The notes under the pieces were generated by a model. It ran no database searches, was not told the origin of the DNA, and was given only the letters and a program-made list of their open reading frames with translations. Source: JAOARY01 sp045345765 (lineage in GTDB: Bacteria; Bacillota; Clostridia; Peptostreptococcales; Peptostreptococcaceae). Taken from it: a DNA stretch of 64,000 nt. Below are positions 16,442-24,097 of the stretch, in pieces. Where the stretch lies: positions 1,984,001 to 2,048,000 of the forward strand of contig CP148265.1 of assembly GCA_045345765.1 (NCBI GenBank). Reading direction: 5' to 3'. The stretch's first letter is position 1; each line of letters opens with the position of its first letter. A program made the position numbers and the translations under genes.

Positions 16442-17234
16442 AGATATAACAATAGGGCAGTTTTATCCAGTAGATTCTTTACTTCATAAAATAGATCCAA
16501 GGGTCAAAATAATAGCAACATTTCTATTTATGTTATCATTGTTTGTGATAAATAATTTTTACGGTTATTTAATAGTACTTGCTTATTTAGCCACAGTTAT
16601 AACAATTTCAAAAGTACCATTAAAATATATGCTAAAAGGCTTAAAACCAATATTTATGATAATTATACTTACATTTTCATTAAATATATTTTTAACACCT
16701 GGAGAGGTTATTTTTAAATTCAGTATTTTTAAAATAACAAAAGAAGGTCTTCATCAAGGATTATTTATGGCATTAAGGTTAGTACTTTTGATAATAGGAA
16801 CATCAATATTAACTTTGGTTACTTCACCAATAAAATTAACAGATGGAATAGAAAAATTACTAGATCCATTTAAAAAGATTGGAGTTCCATCTCATGAAAT
16901 TGCTATGATGATGACAATTGCACTTAGATTTATTCCGACGCTTTTGGATGAAACAGATAAGATAATGAAAGCTCAAATGGCTAGAGGTGCTGACTTTGAA
17001 AATGGTGGGCTTATAAAAAAAGCAAAGAGCATGATACCTCTGTTAGTGCCACTATTTATAAGTGCTTTTAGAAGAGCTGATGAACTTGCTATGGCAATGG
17101 AAGCAAGATGCTATAGAGGTGGAAATAATAGAACTAGAATGAAAGAAATCAAAATAGAATCAAGAGATCATGTAGCATTATTATTTATTTTTATATATAT
17201 GATTGCGATAATTCTTTTTAGGTTTTTATTTTAA
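16434..17234 (+). CDS. ecfT: ECF transporter transmembrane subunit EcfT
   Basis: 266 residues with about 5-6 membrane segments. EcfT is the scaffold that joins EcfA1A2 to the S component. The coupling-helix motifs are visible: ARG in KAQMARGADFENGG (about residues 178-191) and the second arginine motif in AMEARCYRGG (about 221-230). AAGGGGGGATAATA precedes the ATG, which overlaps ecfA2. Followed by truA after 24 bases, the order seen in many Firmicutes. Confidence 0.95.
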   Translation: MLKDITIGQFYPVDSLLHKIDPRVKIIATFLFMLSLFVINNFYGYLIVLAYLATVITISKVPLKYMLKGLKPIFMIIILTFSLNIFLTPGEVIFKFSIFKITKEGLHQGLFMALRLVLLIIGTSILTLVTSPIKLTDGIEKLLDPFKKIGVPSHEIAMMMTIALRFIPTLLDETDKIMKAQMARGADFENGGLIKKAKSMIPLLVPLFISAFRRADELAMAMEARCYRGGNNRTRMKEIKIESRDHVALLFIFIYMIAIILFRFLF

Positions 17235-17258
17235 TATAGATATAAGGATGGTGAGTTT

Positions 17259-17993
17259 TTGAGAAACATAAAGCTTACTGTGAGTTATGATGGCAGTAAT
17301 TATTTTGGATTTCAAATACAGCCAGACAAAATCACAATACAAAGTCAAATACAAAAAGCATTAAAATCACTTTTTAAAGAAGATATAAAAATTTTTGGTT
17401 CTTCAAGGACAGATGCTAAAGTTCATGCACAAAGAACAGTATGTAATTTTCATTTGGATAATAAAATAGAGTGCAAGAATATAGTAAGAGCTTTAAATAC
17501 TAAATTAAATCCTGATATAAGAGTATTAGAAGCAAAAGAAGTGTATGAAGAGTTTCATAGTAGGATTCATTCTATAGGAAAGTCTTATAGATATAGAATA
17601 TATACAGGTGAAATAATGTCTGTATTTGAAAGAAATTATGCTTGGAATTTATGTAATGACCTAGATATTGAAAAGATGAATGAAGCTTGTCAATATATTA
17701 TAGGTACTCATGAATTTGATAGTTTTAAGGCTGCAAAAGGTTCAGCTAAGACTTCAAGAAGAACAGTATATGAGTTAAAAGTTAGTAAAGATAAAGATAT
17801 TGTTTATATAGATATAAGAGGAAATGGATTTTTATATAATATGGTAAGAATCATTGCAGGTACTCTTGTAGATGTAGGAACAGGCAAAATAAAGCCATCT
17901 TATGTAAAAGATATTATAGATGCAAAAGATAGAACTAAAGCTTCTAAAACTGCACCTGCATGCGGATTATTTTTGATGGAAGTTTATTATTAG
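17259..17993 (+). CDS. truA: tRNA pseudouridine(38-40) synthase TruA
   Basis: 244 residues. It isomerises uridines 38, 39 and 40 in the anticodon arm of tRNAs. The catalytic Asp is Asp52 in GSSRTDAKVHA. The C-terminal part has GNGFLYNMVRIIAGTLVDVGTGK (about residues 188-210), typical for TruA. The start is TTG at 17259 behind AAGGATGGTGAG. It is the last gene of the ecf operon; rplM after it has its own promoter. Confidence 0.95.
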   Translation: MRNIKLTVSYDGSNYFGFQIQPDKITIQSQIQKALKSLFKEDIKIFGSSRTDAKVHAQRTVCNFHLDNKIECKNIVRALNTKLNPDIRVLEAKEVYEEFHSRIHSIGKSYRYRIYTGEIMSVFERNYAWNLCNDLDIEKMNEACQYIIGTHEFDSFKAAKGSAKTSRRTVYELKVSKDKDIVYIDIRGNGFLYNMVRIIAGTLVDVGTGKIKPSYVKDIIDAKDRTKASKTAPACGLFLMEVYY

Positions 17994-18101
17994 GTTAGTT
18001 AATAAATTTTAAAAGCAGGTTTAAATTAGTCTTAAATTTTTTATAATAAAAATTAAGGATTTTGATTTGCAAAAAAACATATTAAAATCTAATCAAAAAG
18101 C

Positions 18102-18130
18102 TTGACACACTAGGTTCAATGTATTAAACT
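18102..18130 (+). promoter_or_regulatory. Sigma-A promoter of rplM-rpsI
   Basis: A perfect -35 TTGACA (18102-18107) and a good -10 TAAACT (18125-18130) are 17 bases apart. It lies 172 bases before the next ribosome binding site, which leaves a long leader. This is among the strongest promoter matches in the window and fits a ribosomal protein operon. Confidence 0.75.
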
Positions 18131-18136
18131 ATTTAA

Positions 18137-18300
18137 GTGTGTTAATTATTAATAAGTTATTATGTCCACTTGCCCCGGACTTTAAATATAGTTCCTTTTT
18201 ATAATGGATAGTTTTTAGTTTCTGATGTGGTAAGGACGTTAAAAATTAGCAAATTATAATAAGGTTATGTCACACTGTTTGTAAAAGTAGTGTAAGGAGG
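18137..18300 (+). ncRNA. rplM 5' leader, probable L13 leader
   Basis: About 165 bases of untranslated leader separate the promoter from rplM. GTCC, loop ACTTGCCCC, GGAC forms a GC-rich hairpin (18163-18180) in otherwise AT-rich sequence. Further pairing is possible between the GTGT near 18137 and ACAC near 18271. The L13 leader family lies at exactly this place in Firmicutes and is thought to mediate autoregulation. The call rests on position and visible structure, not on a motif match. Confidence 0.45.
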
Positions 18301-18308
18301 GAAAAGAT

Positions 18309-18737
18309 ATGAAATCGTATAGAGCAAAAACTAATGAAGTAAAAAGAGATTGGTTTATAGTAGACGCTAAAGGAAAAACTTTAGGTCGTATGGCAACTGA
18401 AATAGCAAAGGTATTAAGAGGAAAGAATAAGGCAATATTTGACCCTAGTGTAGATTGTGGAGATTTCGTAGTAGTTATAAATGCTGCTGACGTTAAATTA
18501 ACAGGAAAGAAACTAGATCAAAAATTATACAGATACCATACTGGTTATGTAGGACACCTTAGAGAGATCCCTTATAGAAGACTTCTTGCTGAAAAGCCTG
18601 AGGAAGTTATAAATCATGCTGTAAAAGGTATGCTTCCAAAGAACAAGTTAAGAAGAAGAATGATGACTAGATTAAGAGTTTTCGCTGGCGCAGAGCATAC
18701 TCATGAAGCTCAAAATCCAGCAACTTTAGAAATATAG
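18309..18737 (+). CDS. rplM: 50S ribosomal protein L13 (uL13)
   Basis: 142 residues, normal length. L13 is an early-assembly 23S rRNA-binding protein. It begins MKSYRAKTNEVKRDWFIVDAKGKTLGRMA and has YRYHTGYVGHLREIPYRRLL and MLPKNKLRRRMM. TAAGGAGGGAAAAGAT precedes the ATG. It forms a two-gene operon with rpsI, separated by 21 bases. Confidence 0.97.
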   Translation: MKSYRAKTNEVKRDWFIVDAKGKTLGRMATEIAKVLRGKNKAIFDPSVDCGDFVVVINAADVKLTGKKLDQKLYRYHTGYVGHLREIPYRRLLAEKPEEVINHAVKGMLPKNKLRRRMMTRLRVFAGAEHTHEAQNPATLEI

Positions 18738-18758
18738 GTTTGAAGGGAGGACAATAAA

Positions 18759-19151
18759 ATGGCAAAAGTTCAATATCAAGGAACAGGAAGAAGAAAGAAC
18801 GCTGTTGCGAGAGTTAGATTAGTAGAAGGAACTGGTAAAGTTACTATAAATAATAGAGATATCGAAGAGTACTTAAATTACGAAACTTTAAGAAAAGACG
18901 TAATACAACCATTAGCTATAACTGAAAATGAAGGTAAATTCGATGTTATAATAAGAGTTCACGGTGGTGGATTTACAGGACAAGCTGGAGCTATGAGACA
19001 TGGTATAGCTAGAGCATTATTACTTGTAGATGCTGAAAACAGACCAGCTTTAAAAGCTGCTGGATACCTTACTAGAGATGCTAGAATGAAGGAAAGAAAG
19101 AAATACGGACTTAAAGGTGCAAGAAGAGCTCCTCAGTTCTCAAAGAGATAA
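18759..19151 (+). CDS. rpsI: 30S ribosomal protein S9 (uS9)
   Basis: 130 residues. S9 is a 30S head protein whose C-terminal Lys-Arg tail reaches the P-site tRNA anticodon. It shows GTGRRKNAVARVRLVEGTGK, HGGGFTGQAGAMRHGIARALL and the terminal GARRAPQFSKR. GAAGGGAGGACAATAAA precedes the ATG. It is followed by a terminator. Confidence 0.97.
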   Translation: MAKVQYQGTGRRKNAVARVRLVEGTGKVTINNRDIEEYLNYETLRKDVIQPLAITENEGKFDVIIRVHGGGFTGQAGAMRHGIARALLLVDAENRPALKAAGYLTRDARMKERKKYGLKGARRAPQFSKR

Positions 19152-19170
19152 TATTTTATTTATCAAAAAA

Positions 19171-19199
19171 AAACCTCACATTGTTGTGGGGTTTTTTTA
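19171..19199 (+). terminator. Terminator after rpsI
   Basis: AAACCTCACA and TTGTGGGGTTT form a stem followed by seven T residues, 20 bases after the rpsI stop. In reverse it has an A-rich flank giving T's too, so it may serve the convergent prxU gene as well. Confidence 0.85.
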
Positions 19200-19211
19200 T
19201 TTTTGTAATAT

Positions 19212-19943
19212 CTAATGTTTAATTAAAGTTTCTTTAGCATCTTTGACCTGCCACTCTTTCCATACGTTACCTACTAATTCTGGTCCTGGACTAAGTGTTT
19301 TTTTGCCTGGTTGCCATCCTGATGGTGTTGCTTTAGTTCCTTTTGATTCACGAACTAATTGGAAGGCTTGTAATTGTCTTTTGGTTTCTGATACATTTCT
19401 ACCTACTGGTGGCGTTAAGACTTCGTATCCTTGAAGTATTCCGTCTGGATCTATTATGAAACGACCACGCATTTCAACTCCAGCATCTTTATCATAAACT
19501 CCATACATAGAACCAACTACTCCGCCTTGGTCTGATAGCATCGGAAATGGTATGTTATCTTCTGTAATCATTTTACTAAGTTCATGGTCATTCCACATCT
19601 TATGAACAAATACGCTATCAACACTAACAGAAAGAACCTCTGTATCTAGTTTTTGTAGTTCTTTGTATTTTTCAGCAACTGCTGAAACTTCAGTAGCTCA
19701 GACAAATGTAAAATCGCCTGGATAGAAACAAAGCAATACCCACTTACCTCTAAATTCTTCTAATGTAAATTGCTTAAACTCTCCATTATGATAGCCTGAT
19801 AACTCAAAATTAGGAACTTCTTGTCCAACTTTAACCATGACTTCTTCCTCCTTGTTAATCTCATCTTTTTTAATAGGTTCTTCTATCTTGTTTTCGATAG
19901 TTTTTTGTGGTCTAGCACAACCGGGTTTAAAAGGTTTACCCAT
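19212..19943 (-). CDS. prxU: Selenocysteine-containing peroxiredoxin (PrxU type), UGA recoded
   Basis: A thiol peroxidase of the AhpC/TSA-type peroxiredoxin family that reduces hydrogen peroxide and organic peroxides. The reading frame is continuous except for a UGA (complement of 19698-19700) at exactly the peroxidatic cysteine: FYPGDFTFV-UGA-ATE matches the family's FYPxDFTFVCPTE. The rest of the domain continues in frame (RGRFIIDPDG, YEVLTPPVGRN) to TAA at 19214. A hairpin just after the UGA fits a bacterial SECIS. Two starts have good ribosome binding sites: ATG at 19943 (AGGAGGCTTTAAG), giving 243 residues and Sec82, and ATG at 19838 (AGGAGGAAGAAGTC), giving 208 residues and Sec47, the usual family position. 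The 35-residue extension holds KPGCARPQK, and no clear resolving Cys is seen in the C-terminal half. Related selenoproteins are known from amino-acid-fermenting clostridia such as Eubacterium acidaminophilum. Confidence 0.88.
19668..19700 (-). promoter_or_regulatory. SECIS element and UGA selenocysteine codon of prxU
   Basis: On the minus strand the UGA is followed by 10 bases and then a perfect 7-bp stem: TTTCAGC, loop AGTT, GCTGAAA (complement of 19670-19687). The apical loop starts 17 bases after the UGA and contains GU. Bacterial SECIS elements are short hairpins directly downstream of the UGA with G and U in the loop, which SelB binds, so the geometry fits. The stem is also protein coding (VSAVAE). 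Confidence 0.8.
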
Positions 19944-20123
19944 CTTAAAGCCTCCTATAATATAAATAAAATTAATAATGAAATGATTTACTATTAATTT
20001 CTTAAATGAGTTTATACCCGTAAATATTGCTTAGAATCTATATCAATGAGAAAGTATATAAAATGATTTTTATTATCACTAAAAATAAGTTAGATTTTTA
20101 TGATAAATAAATAGGTTTGGAGA

Positions 20124-20319
20124 AAGGAATAAAATTATTATTTTTTAAATCAAGAAATATAAATAAGAAATCCAAACAAAATAAAAATAAGAAACTTACT
20201 AAAATCTAAAACTCGCTACGCTCAAACAATTAGATTTCTTAACGTAAGTTCCTTATTTTTATTTTGAGAATTTCAATTTATATTTCAGATAGATTAAAAA
20301 AATAATAATTTTATTCCTT
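20124..20319 (+). repeat. Giant hairpin element, copy 1 (196 bp)
   Basis: The segment folds back on itself almost completely. The outer arms at 20124-20151 and 20292-20319 match at 27 of 28 positions, the middle arms pair imperfectly, and an apical stem AAATCTAA/TTAGATTT (20202-20209 and 20230-20237) closes a 20-nt loop AACTCGCTACGCTCAAACAA. A second element at 23857-24050 has nearly the same loop and flanking TTCTTAACG in opposite orientation, but quite different arms. It lies in the 411-base gap between prxU and a small ORF; the rest of that gap shows nothing else definite. No transposase is present. Confidence 0.8.
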
Positions 20320-20354
20320 ATATAATATATCTAGTATTTTTAATAGATAAAAAT

Positions 20355-20594
20355 TTATACGTTGGTTATTTTGTAGAAGAAATTGAATTTTATATTTATA
20401 TGTTTTTCTTGTTTGTCTAGTGTGTAATATATACTATAGATTTCATCGCGTGGTGTTATTTTATTTATACTTATTACTGTGCCTCCTAGATGGTTTATAT
20501 AACTATGTATTTTGTTGTGACAGACTTTTGGTCTATATTCCTTTTCATATACTAAAAGTATCAAAAGAAATAGAATAGTTAGTATTTGTTTCAT
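20355..20594 (-). CDS. Small secreted or membrane-anchored protein of unknown function
   Basis: 79 residues. The N-terminus (MKQILTILFLLILLVYEKEY) is a short signal peptide or membrane anchor. The rest, with HLGGTVISINK and DEIYSIYYTL, looks like a small beta-rich extracytoplasmic domain. The start has a moderate ribosome binding site (AAGGAATG). It is divergent from the ATPase gene, and both lie between the two giant hairpins. No function can be assigned. Confidence 0.55.
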   Translation of the reverse strand: MKQILTILFLLILLVYEKEYRPKVCHNKIHSYINHLGGTVISINKITPRDEIYSIYYTLDKQEKHINIKFNFFYKITNV

Positions 20595-20819
20595 TTATAT
20601 CATTCCTTATAATATTATTTTTTAATTTTATTGTCAAAATTAAGATGCTATAAAATAAAAAATTATTTTGTACCATTATTATAATATATTAACTAAAGTT
20701 TTTTTATAGTTATAATAAATTTTAATTAAAATACTTATAAAATTTCGTTTAAAAGATATAATAATGAATATATATTATAAAATAAATATGTATTTAATAA
20801 TATGATTAGGAGGTTTTTT

Positions 20820-22847
20820 ATGGAGTTATTGTATATATGGATTAATAAAAGTAAATATGATGTTTTTGAAGATAGCCAAATATCTTTAAGTGAAGAATTT
20901 GATATTAAATTAGATAAAAGTGAAGGAACAGTAAAAATTAATATTAAAAAAAATGAAGACTATTATAATATATTTAAAAGTGATGTTATTTCTAATATAA
21001 CAGCATTAGTTGGTAAAAACGGTTCAGGAAAAACGACTTTGCTTGATTTTTTGTATAATAAAGATATAAGCCCTGAAAATAAAGTTGTTAATGATGATTA
21101 TAAGGATTTACATAAAGAAAGATATCAGCAAAATAAGACTTTACAAGTTTTTAAAACTGAAAAATTTTCAGAAGAAAAGAATGTGAAAGAAGAAGTTTTG
21201 AAATTGGTACATAATTTGGATTGTGAAGTCAAAGTTGATGAAAAAACAGAAGTAAAATGTGAAATAATAAAGATGAACGATGATATTTTTAGAGAATCTT
21301 TTGAGGAAGAAAATAATGTAGAATCTATTACCAAAATATATTTAACGAATAGTTTTTATACGCAAAATATTAGTTCGGGATATGGTTCAGGAAAAAAAAT
21401 AAATAAAGCTATACTTTCTAATAGTGAAGTAGAAATTCTATCTTATAGTTTTTATGAAAAATTATTAAATATAAAAGATGAAAGGACTTTTCTTGATGAA
21501 ATGATTTTAAAGACTAGAAATTTTAATAATTTTCAATCTGTTTGCGATAATTTATATTTTAAAAAACTTTTAGATGAGAATTTGTTTGATGATTTTGCAT
21601 TTGAATTACAAAAAAAAATCAGTATTAAAATTAATTCTGTATATAGTATTAAAACGAAATATGAAAATAATATAAATGACGTACATGAAATTATAAATAA
21701 AATAGAAAATTTTAATAATAAACAAAAAATAAAAGAATTAGAGGATATTTATGATATTAAAACTAATTATATAGAGAGATTAAAGCATAATTTAATTTAT
21801 GAAATATTAATGAAATTAAAAGATAGAATAGATAATATTGATTTAAATATATTAAGAAATAAAGATGATTCTATTGGTCATTTTATAGATACTCTTTTAT
21901 TAGATAAAGATAAAAAAGAATATTATAAGAGTTTAAATGCAGAGATATTAGAATTTGAAGAGATATTGAATGAAAATCATCATATTGGTAATAGAGTTCC
22001 AAAAAACAGTGATTCATATGAATTTTGGTATGAAAGTAATGATAAGAATACCATAGAGAATTTTATTAATTTTATAGATAAATATGCTAGAAAAGAGTAT
22101 TCGTTTGTACTTAGATATATAGAATTTGAAAAAGTAGGATTGTCATCAGGCGAAAGAGCATTTTTGAATTTTTTTTCTTGGCTTAGTTTAATTGCATTTT
22201 TTAATCTTATAAATAATAAGTTAATAGATTCAACAAAGGATAATATTTTATTATTAATAGATGAAATAGATTTGTATATGCATCCTGAATGGCAGACTAG
22301 AATTATTTTTGATTTTATTTCTGAGATAAAAAGACAATTTAAGGAGAAGAATAAAAAGATTCAAATTATATTTGCAACACATTCGCCTATTATTCTTTCG
22401 GATATGCCTAAAACAAATATTGTATATATGTCAAAAGATGAAGATAAAAATGAAAATAAAAATAAAAATAAAAATATAATAGTCAATAGAAGTACAAGGC
22501 GAGAAACTTTTGGAGCAAACATATATAAATTATTTAATGATTCATTCTTTTTAAGTGAAAAAGGGTTAGTTGGAAAATTTGCAAAGGATAAAATCAATGA
22601 AGTCTATAATACAATTAACAAAGCTAAAAGTTCTAAGGATAAACTTACAGATGGAGAGTTAAAAAAGTGCAAATTTATAATAAATCAATTGGGAGAAGAT
22701 ATTATAAAAAGAAACTTAGAAAAGATGTTAGATATTCAATCTAAGTTAACAGATGAAAATATTATGAAAGCAATAGAAAAAATTAAAGAAGCAGAGAACG
22801 ATAATGAAAAATTAGATATTATAAAGAAACTTATGAATAAAAAATAA
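20820..22847 (+). CDS. AAA ATPase of a Septu-like (PtuA-like) defence module
   Basis: 675 residues from the ATG at 20820, chosen because TTAGGAGG lies 6 bases upstream; an in-frame ATG at 20802 would put that site inside the gene. It is an SMC/Rad50-like ABC-type ATPase: Walker A VGKNGSGKT (about residues 64-72), a long helical Lys/Asn-rich insertion (about 90-420), signature LSSGERAFLNFFSWLSL, Walker B LLLIDEIDLYMHPEWQ (about 475-490) and H-loop FATHSPIILSDMP (about 516-528). No TOPRIM domain is seen, so it is not an OLD nuclease. A hexanucleotide repeat near 22447-22480 encodes an Asn-Lys run after the H-loop. The HNH gene follows 15 bases later. PtuA-type ATPases with TIGR02646 HNH partners form Septu and the effector half of retron Ec78. 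The DNA is more AT-rich than its neighbours. Confidence 0.75.
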   Translation: MELLYIWINKSKYDVFEDSQISLSEEFDIKLDKSEGTVKINIKKNEDYYNIFKSDVISNITALVGKNGSGKTTLLDFLYNKDISPENKVVNDDYKDLHKERYQQNKTLQVFKTEKFSEEKNVKEEVLKLVHNLDCEVKVDEKTEVKCEIIKMNDDIFRESFEEENNVESITKIYLTNSFYTQNISSGYGSGKKINKAILSNSEVEILSYSFYEKLLNIKDERTFLDEMILKTRNFNNFQSVCDNLYFKKLLDENLFDDFAFELQKKISIKINSVYSIKTKYENNINDVHEIINKIENFNNKQKIKELEDIYDIKTNYIERLKHNLIYEILMKLKDRIDNIDLNILRNKDDSIGHFIDTLLLDKDKKEYYKSLNAEILEFEEILNENHHIGNRVPKNSDSYEFWYESNDKNTIENFINFIDKYARKEYSFVLRYIEFEKVGLSSGERAFLNFFSWLSLIAFFNLINNKLIDSTKDNILLLIDEIDLYMHPEWQTRIIFDFISEIKRQFKEKNKKIQIIFATHSPIILSDMPKTNIVYMSKDEDKNENKNKNKNIIVNRSTRRETFGANIYKLFNDSFFLSEKGLVGKFAKDKINEVYNTINKAKSSKDKLTDGELKKCKFIINQLGEDIIKRNLEKMLDIQSKLTDENIMKAIEKIKEAENDNEKLDIIKKLMNKK

Positions 22848-22862
22848 TAAGAGAGTGATAAT

Positions 22863-23816
22863 ATGATAAAAATAGATATAAAAAAGATTGATAATTGGGA
22901 AGAAATAAAAGAGTGTCATAATATATATTTTGAAAGATATATTAAAGAAAAGATTGAAGAACACAAAGATAAATATAGAGATATATATGATTTTTTAATT
23001 AAAAATTTAGATGTTATAGCAGTTGGAGAAATGAGTAAATTAAAAGAAGAAGTCATAGATTTTTATTCTAAAAATATAAAAGGAAATTCTAAAAAATATG
23101 AATTAATAAAAGAAATATTTAACTATAATAATTTTATAAAAAATAAAAATAAAATTAAATATAAAGATAAAGAAATAAGTTGGAATAGACATAAATTAAT
23201 TTCTCTATTAGGTATAAGAACTTGTCCATATTGTAATAGACAGTATATAACAAATTATTTTGATCATAATCAAAATAAAACAAGTGCAGACTTAGACCAT
23301 TTCATATCAAAATCTGAATATCCAATATTGGCACTTTCATTATACAATTTTATTCCAAGTTGTTTATTTTGTAATCAAAGACTTAAAGGAAATAAAGAAT
23401 CAATGGATAAAATTATATATCCATATGAAGAAGATTTTGGAGATAGTTGTAAATTTGATTTGGAGTTTAATATTGCTAAATATATTTATAATAATTTTAA
23501 AAATGAAGAAGGTGTTAATCTGAAATTAGATAATACTGATTCTAATAATGCAGAGAAAATAAAAAAATCAATAGAATTATTTAAATTATCTGCAATGTAT
23601 CAAGCACATAGTGACTATGCTTTGGAGATTATTAAAAAACTATATATATATAATGAAGATATGATTAAAAGTCTTTATAATCAATATAGCTATATGTTTG
23701 ATACTGAAGATGACATTAAAATGCTTTTGCTTGGGAATTATTTTAAGTATGAAGATTTGGACAAAAGACCATTATCTAAATTAACAAAAGATTTATTTGA
23801 TAGATATGGTTTTTGA
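22863..23816 (+). CDS. HNH endonuclease of a Septu-like (PtuB-like) defence module
   Basis: 317 residues. A central HNH nuclease is clear: CPYCNRQYIT (about residues 121-130), then ADLDHFISKSEYPILALSLYN (about 141-161) and PSCLFCNQRLKGNK (about 165-178), giving two zinc-binding Cys pairs, the DH catalytic pair and Asn. This is the pattern of the TIGR02646 family. The rest of the protein is Lys/Asn/Ile-rich and has no recognised domain. It lies 15 bases after the ATPase and surely forms a unit with it. In known systems the ATPase gates the nuclease during phage infection; that role here is inferred. GAGAGTGAT is a modest ribosome binding site. Confidence 0.75.
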   Translation: MIKIDIKKIDNWEEIKECHNIYFERYIKEKIEEHKDKYRDIYDFLIKNLDVIAVGEMSKLKEEVIDFYSKNIKGNSKKYELIKEIFNYNNFIKNKNKIKYKDKEISWNRHKLISLLGIRTCPYCNRQYITNYFDHNQNKTSADLDHFISKSEYPILALSLYNFIPSCLFCNQRLKGNKESMDKIIYPYEEDFGDSCKFDLEFNIAKYIYNNFKNEEGVNLKLDNTDSNNAEKIKKSIELFKLSAMYQAHSDYALEIIKKLYIYNEDMIKSLYNQYSYMFDTEDDIKMLLLGNYFKYEDLDKRPLSKLTKDLFDRYGF

Positions 23817-23856
23817 ATATTGATTAATTTTTATGTAATTTAATTATAACAACAAT

Positions 23857-24050
23857 TTGAATGTTATTTATTCTTTTTTACTCTATTTTACTTGATATTG
23901 AAATTCTAAAAACAAAATAATTCTTTTTCGTTAAGAAATCTAACTGTGTGAACGAAGTGAGTTTTAGATTTTAGAAAAAGAATTATTTTGTTTTTAAAAG
24001 AATTTCTTATAGAAAGTATGAAGAGCAAAAAAGACTAAATATCATTCTTA
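23857..24050 (-). repeat. Giant hairpin element, copy 2 (194 bp)
   Basis: Another near-complete foldback. Outer arms (from 23857 and back from 24050) match at about 23 of 28 positions. GAAATTC and GAATTTC plus long arms AAACAAAATAATTCTTTTTC and GAAAAAGAATTATTTTGTTT lie inside. The apical stem AAATCTAA/TTAGATTT (23936-23943 and 23964-23971) closes a 20-nt loop. Read on the minus strand the loop agrees with copy 1 at 15 of 20 positions. The arms are unrelated to those of copy 1. It lies between the HNH gene and the lipoprotein terminator. Confidence 0.8.
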
Positions 24051-24065
24051 ATACAAAATAAAATA

Positions 24066-24093
24066 TCAAAAAAGACTATCTTTCGATAGCCTT
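24066..24093 (-). terminator. Terminator of the lipoprotein gene
   Basis: On the minus strand AAGGCTATC, loop GAAA, GATAGTCTT is followed by TTTTTGA. It lies 5-32 bases after the stop of the leftward lipoprotein gene. Confidence 0.75.
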
Positions 24094-24097
24094 AATC

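Noticed and set aside
19698..19700. Peroxiredoxin as a pseudogene or two genes split by a nonsense codon
   Set aside because: The stop is UGA, lies exactly at the catalytic Cys, the frame is otherwise open and conserved, and a SECIS-like hairpin follows.
20124..20819. Retron RNA (msr-msd) upstream of the PtuAB-like genes
   Set aside because: No reverse transcriptase is present, and the foldback is a symmetric hairpin repeated at the other end of the cassette.
22447..22480. CRISPR-like or tandem repeat array
   Set aside because: It is a short in-frame coding microsatellite without spacers.
20124..24050. Composite IS transposon around the defence genes
   Set aside because: No transposase, no IS-type terminal repeats with homologous arms, and no clear target duplication.
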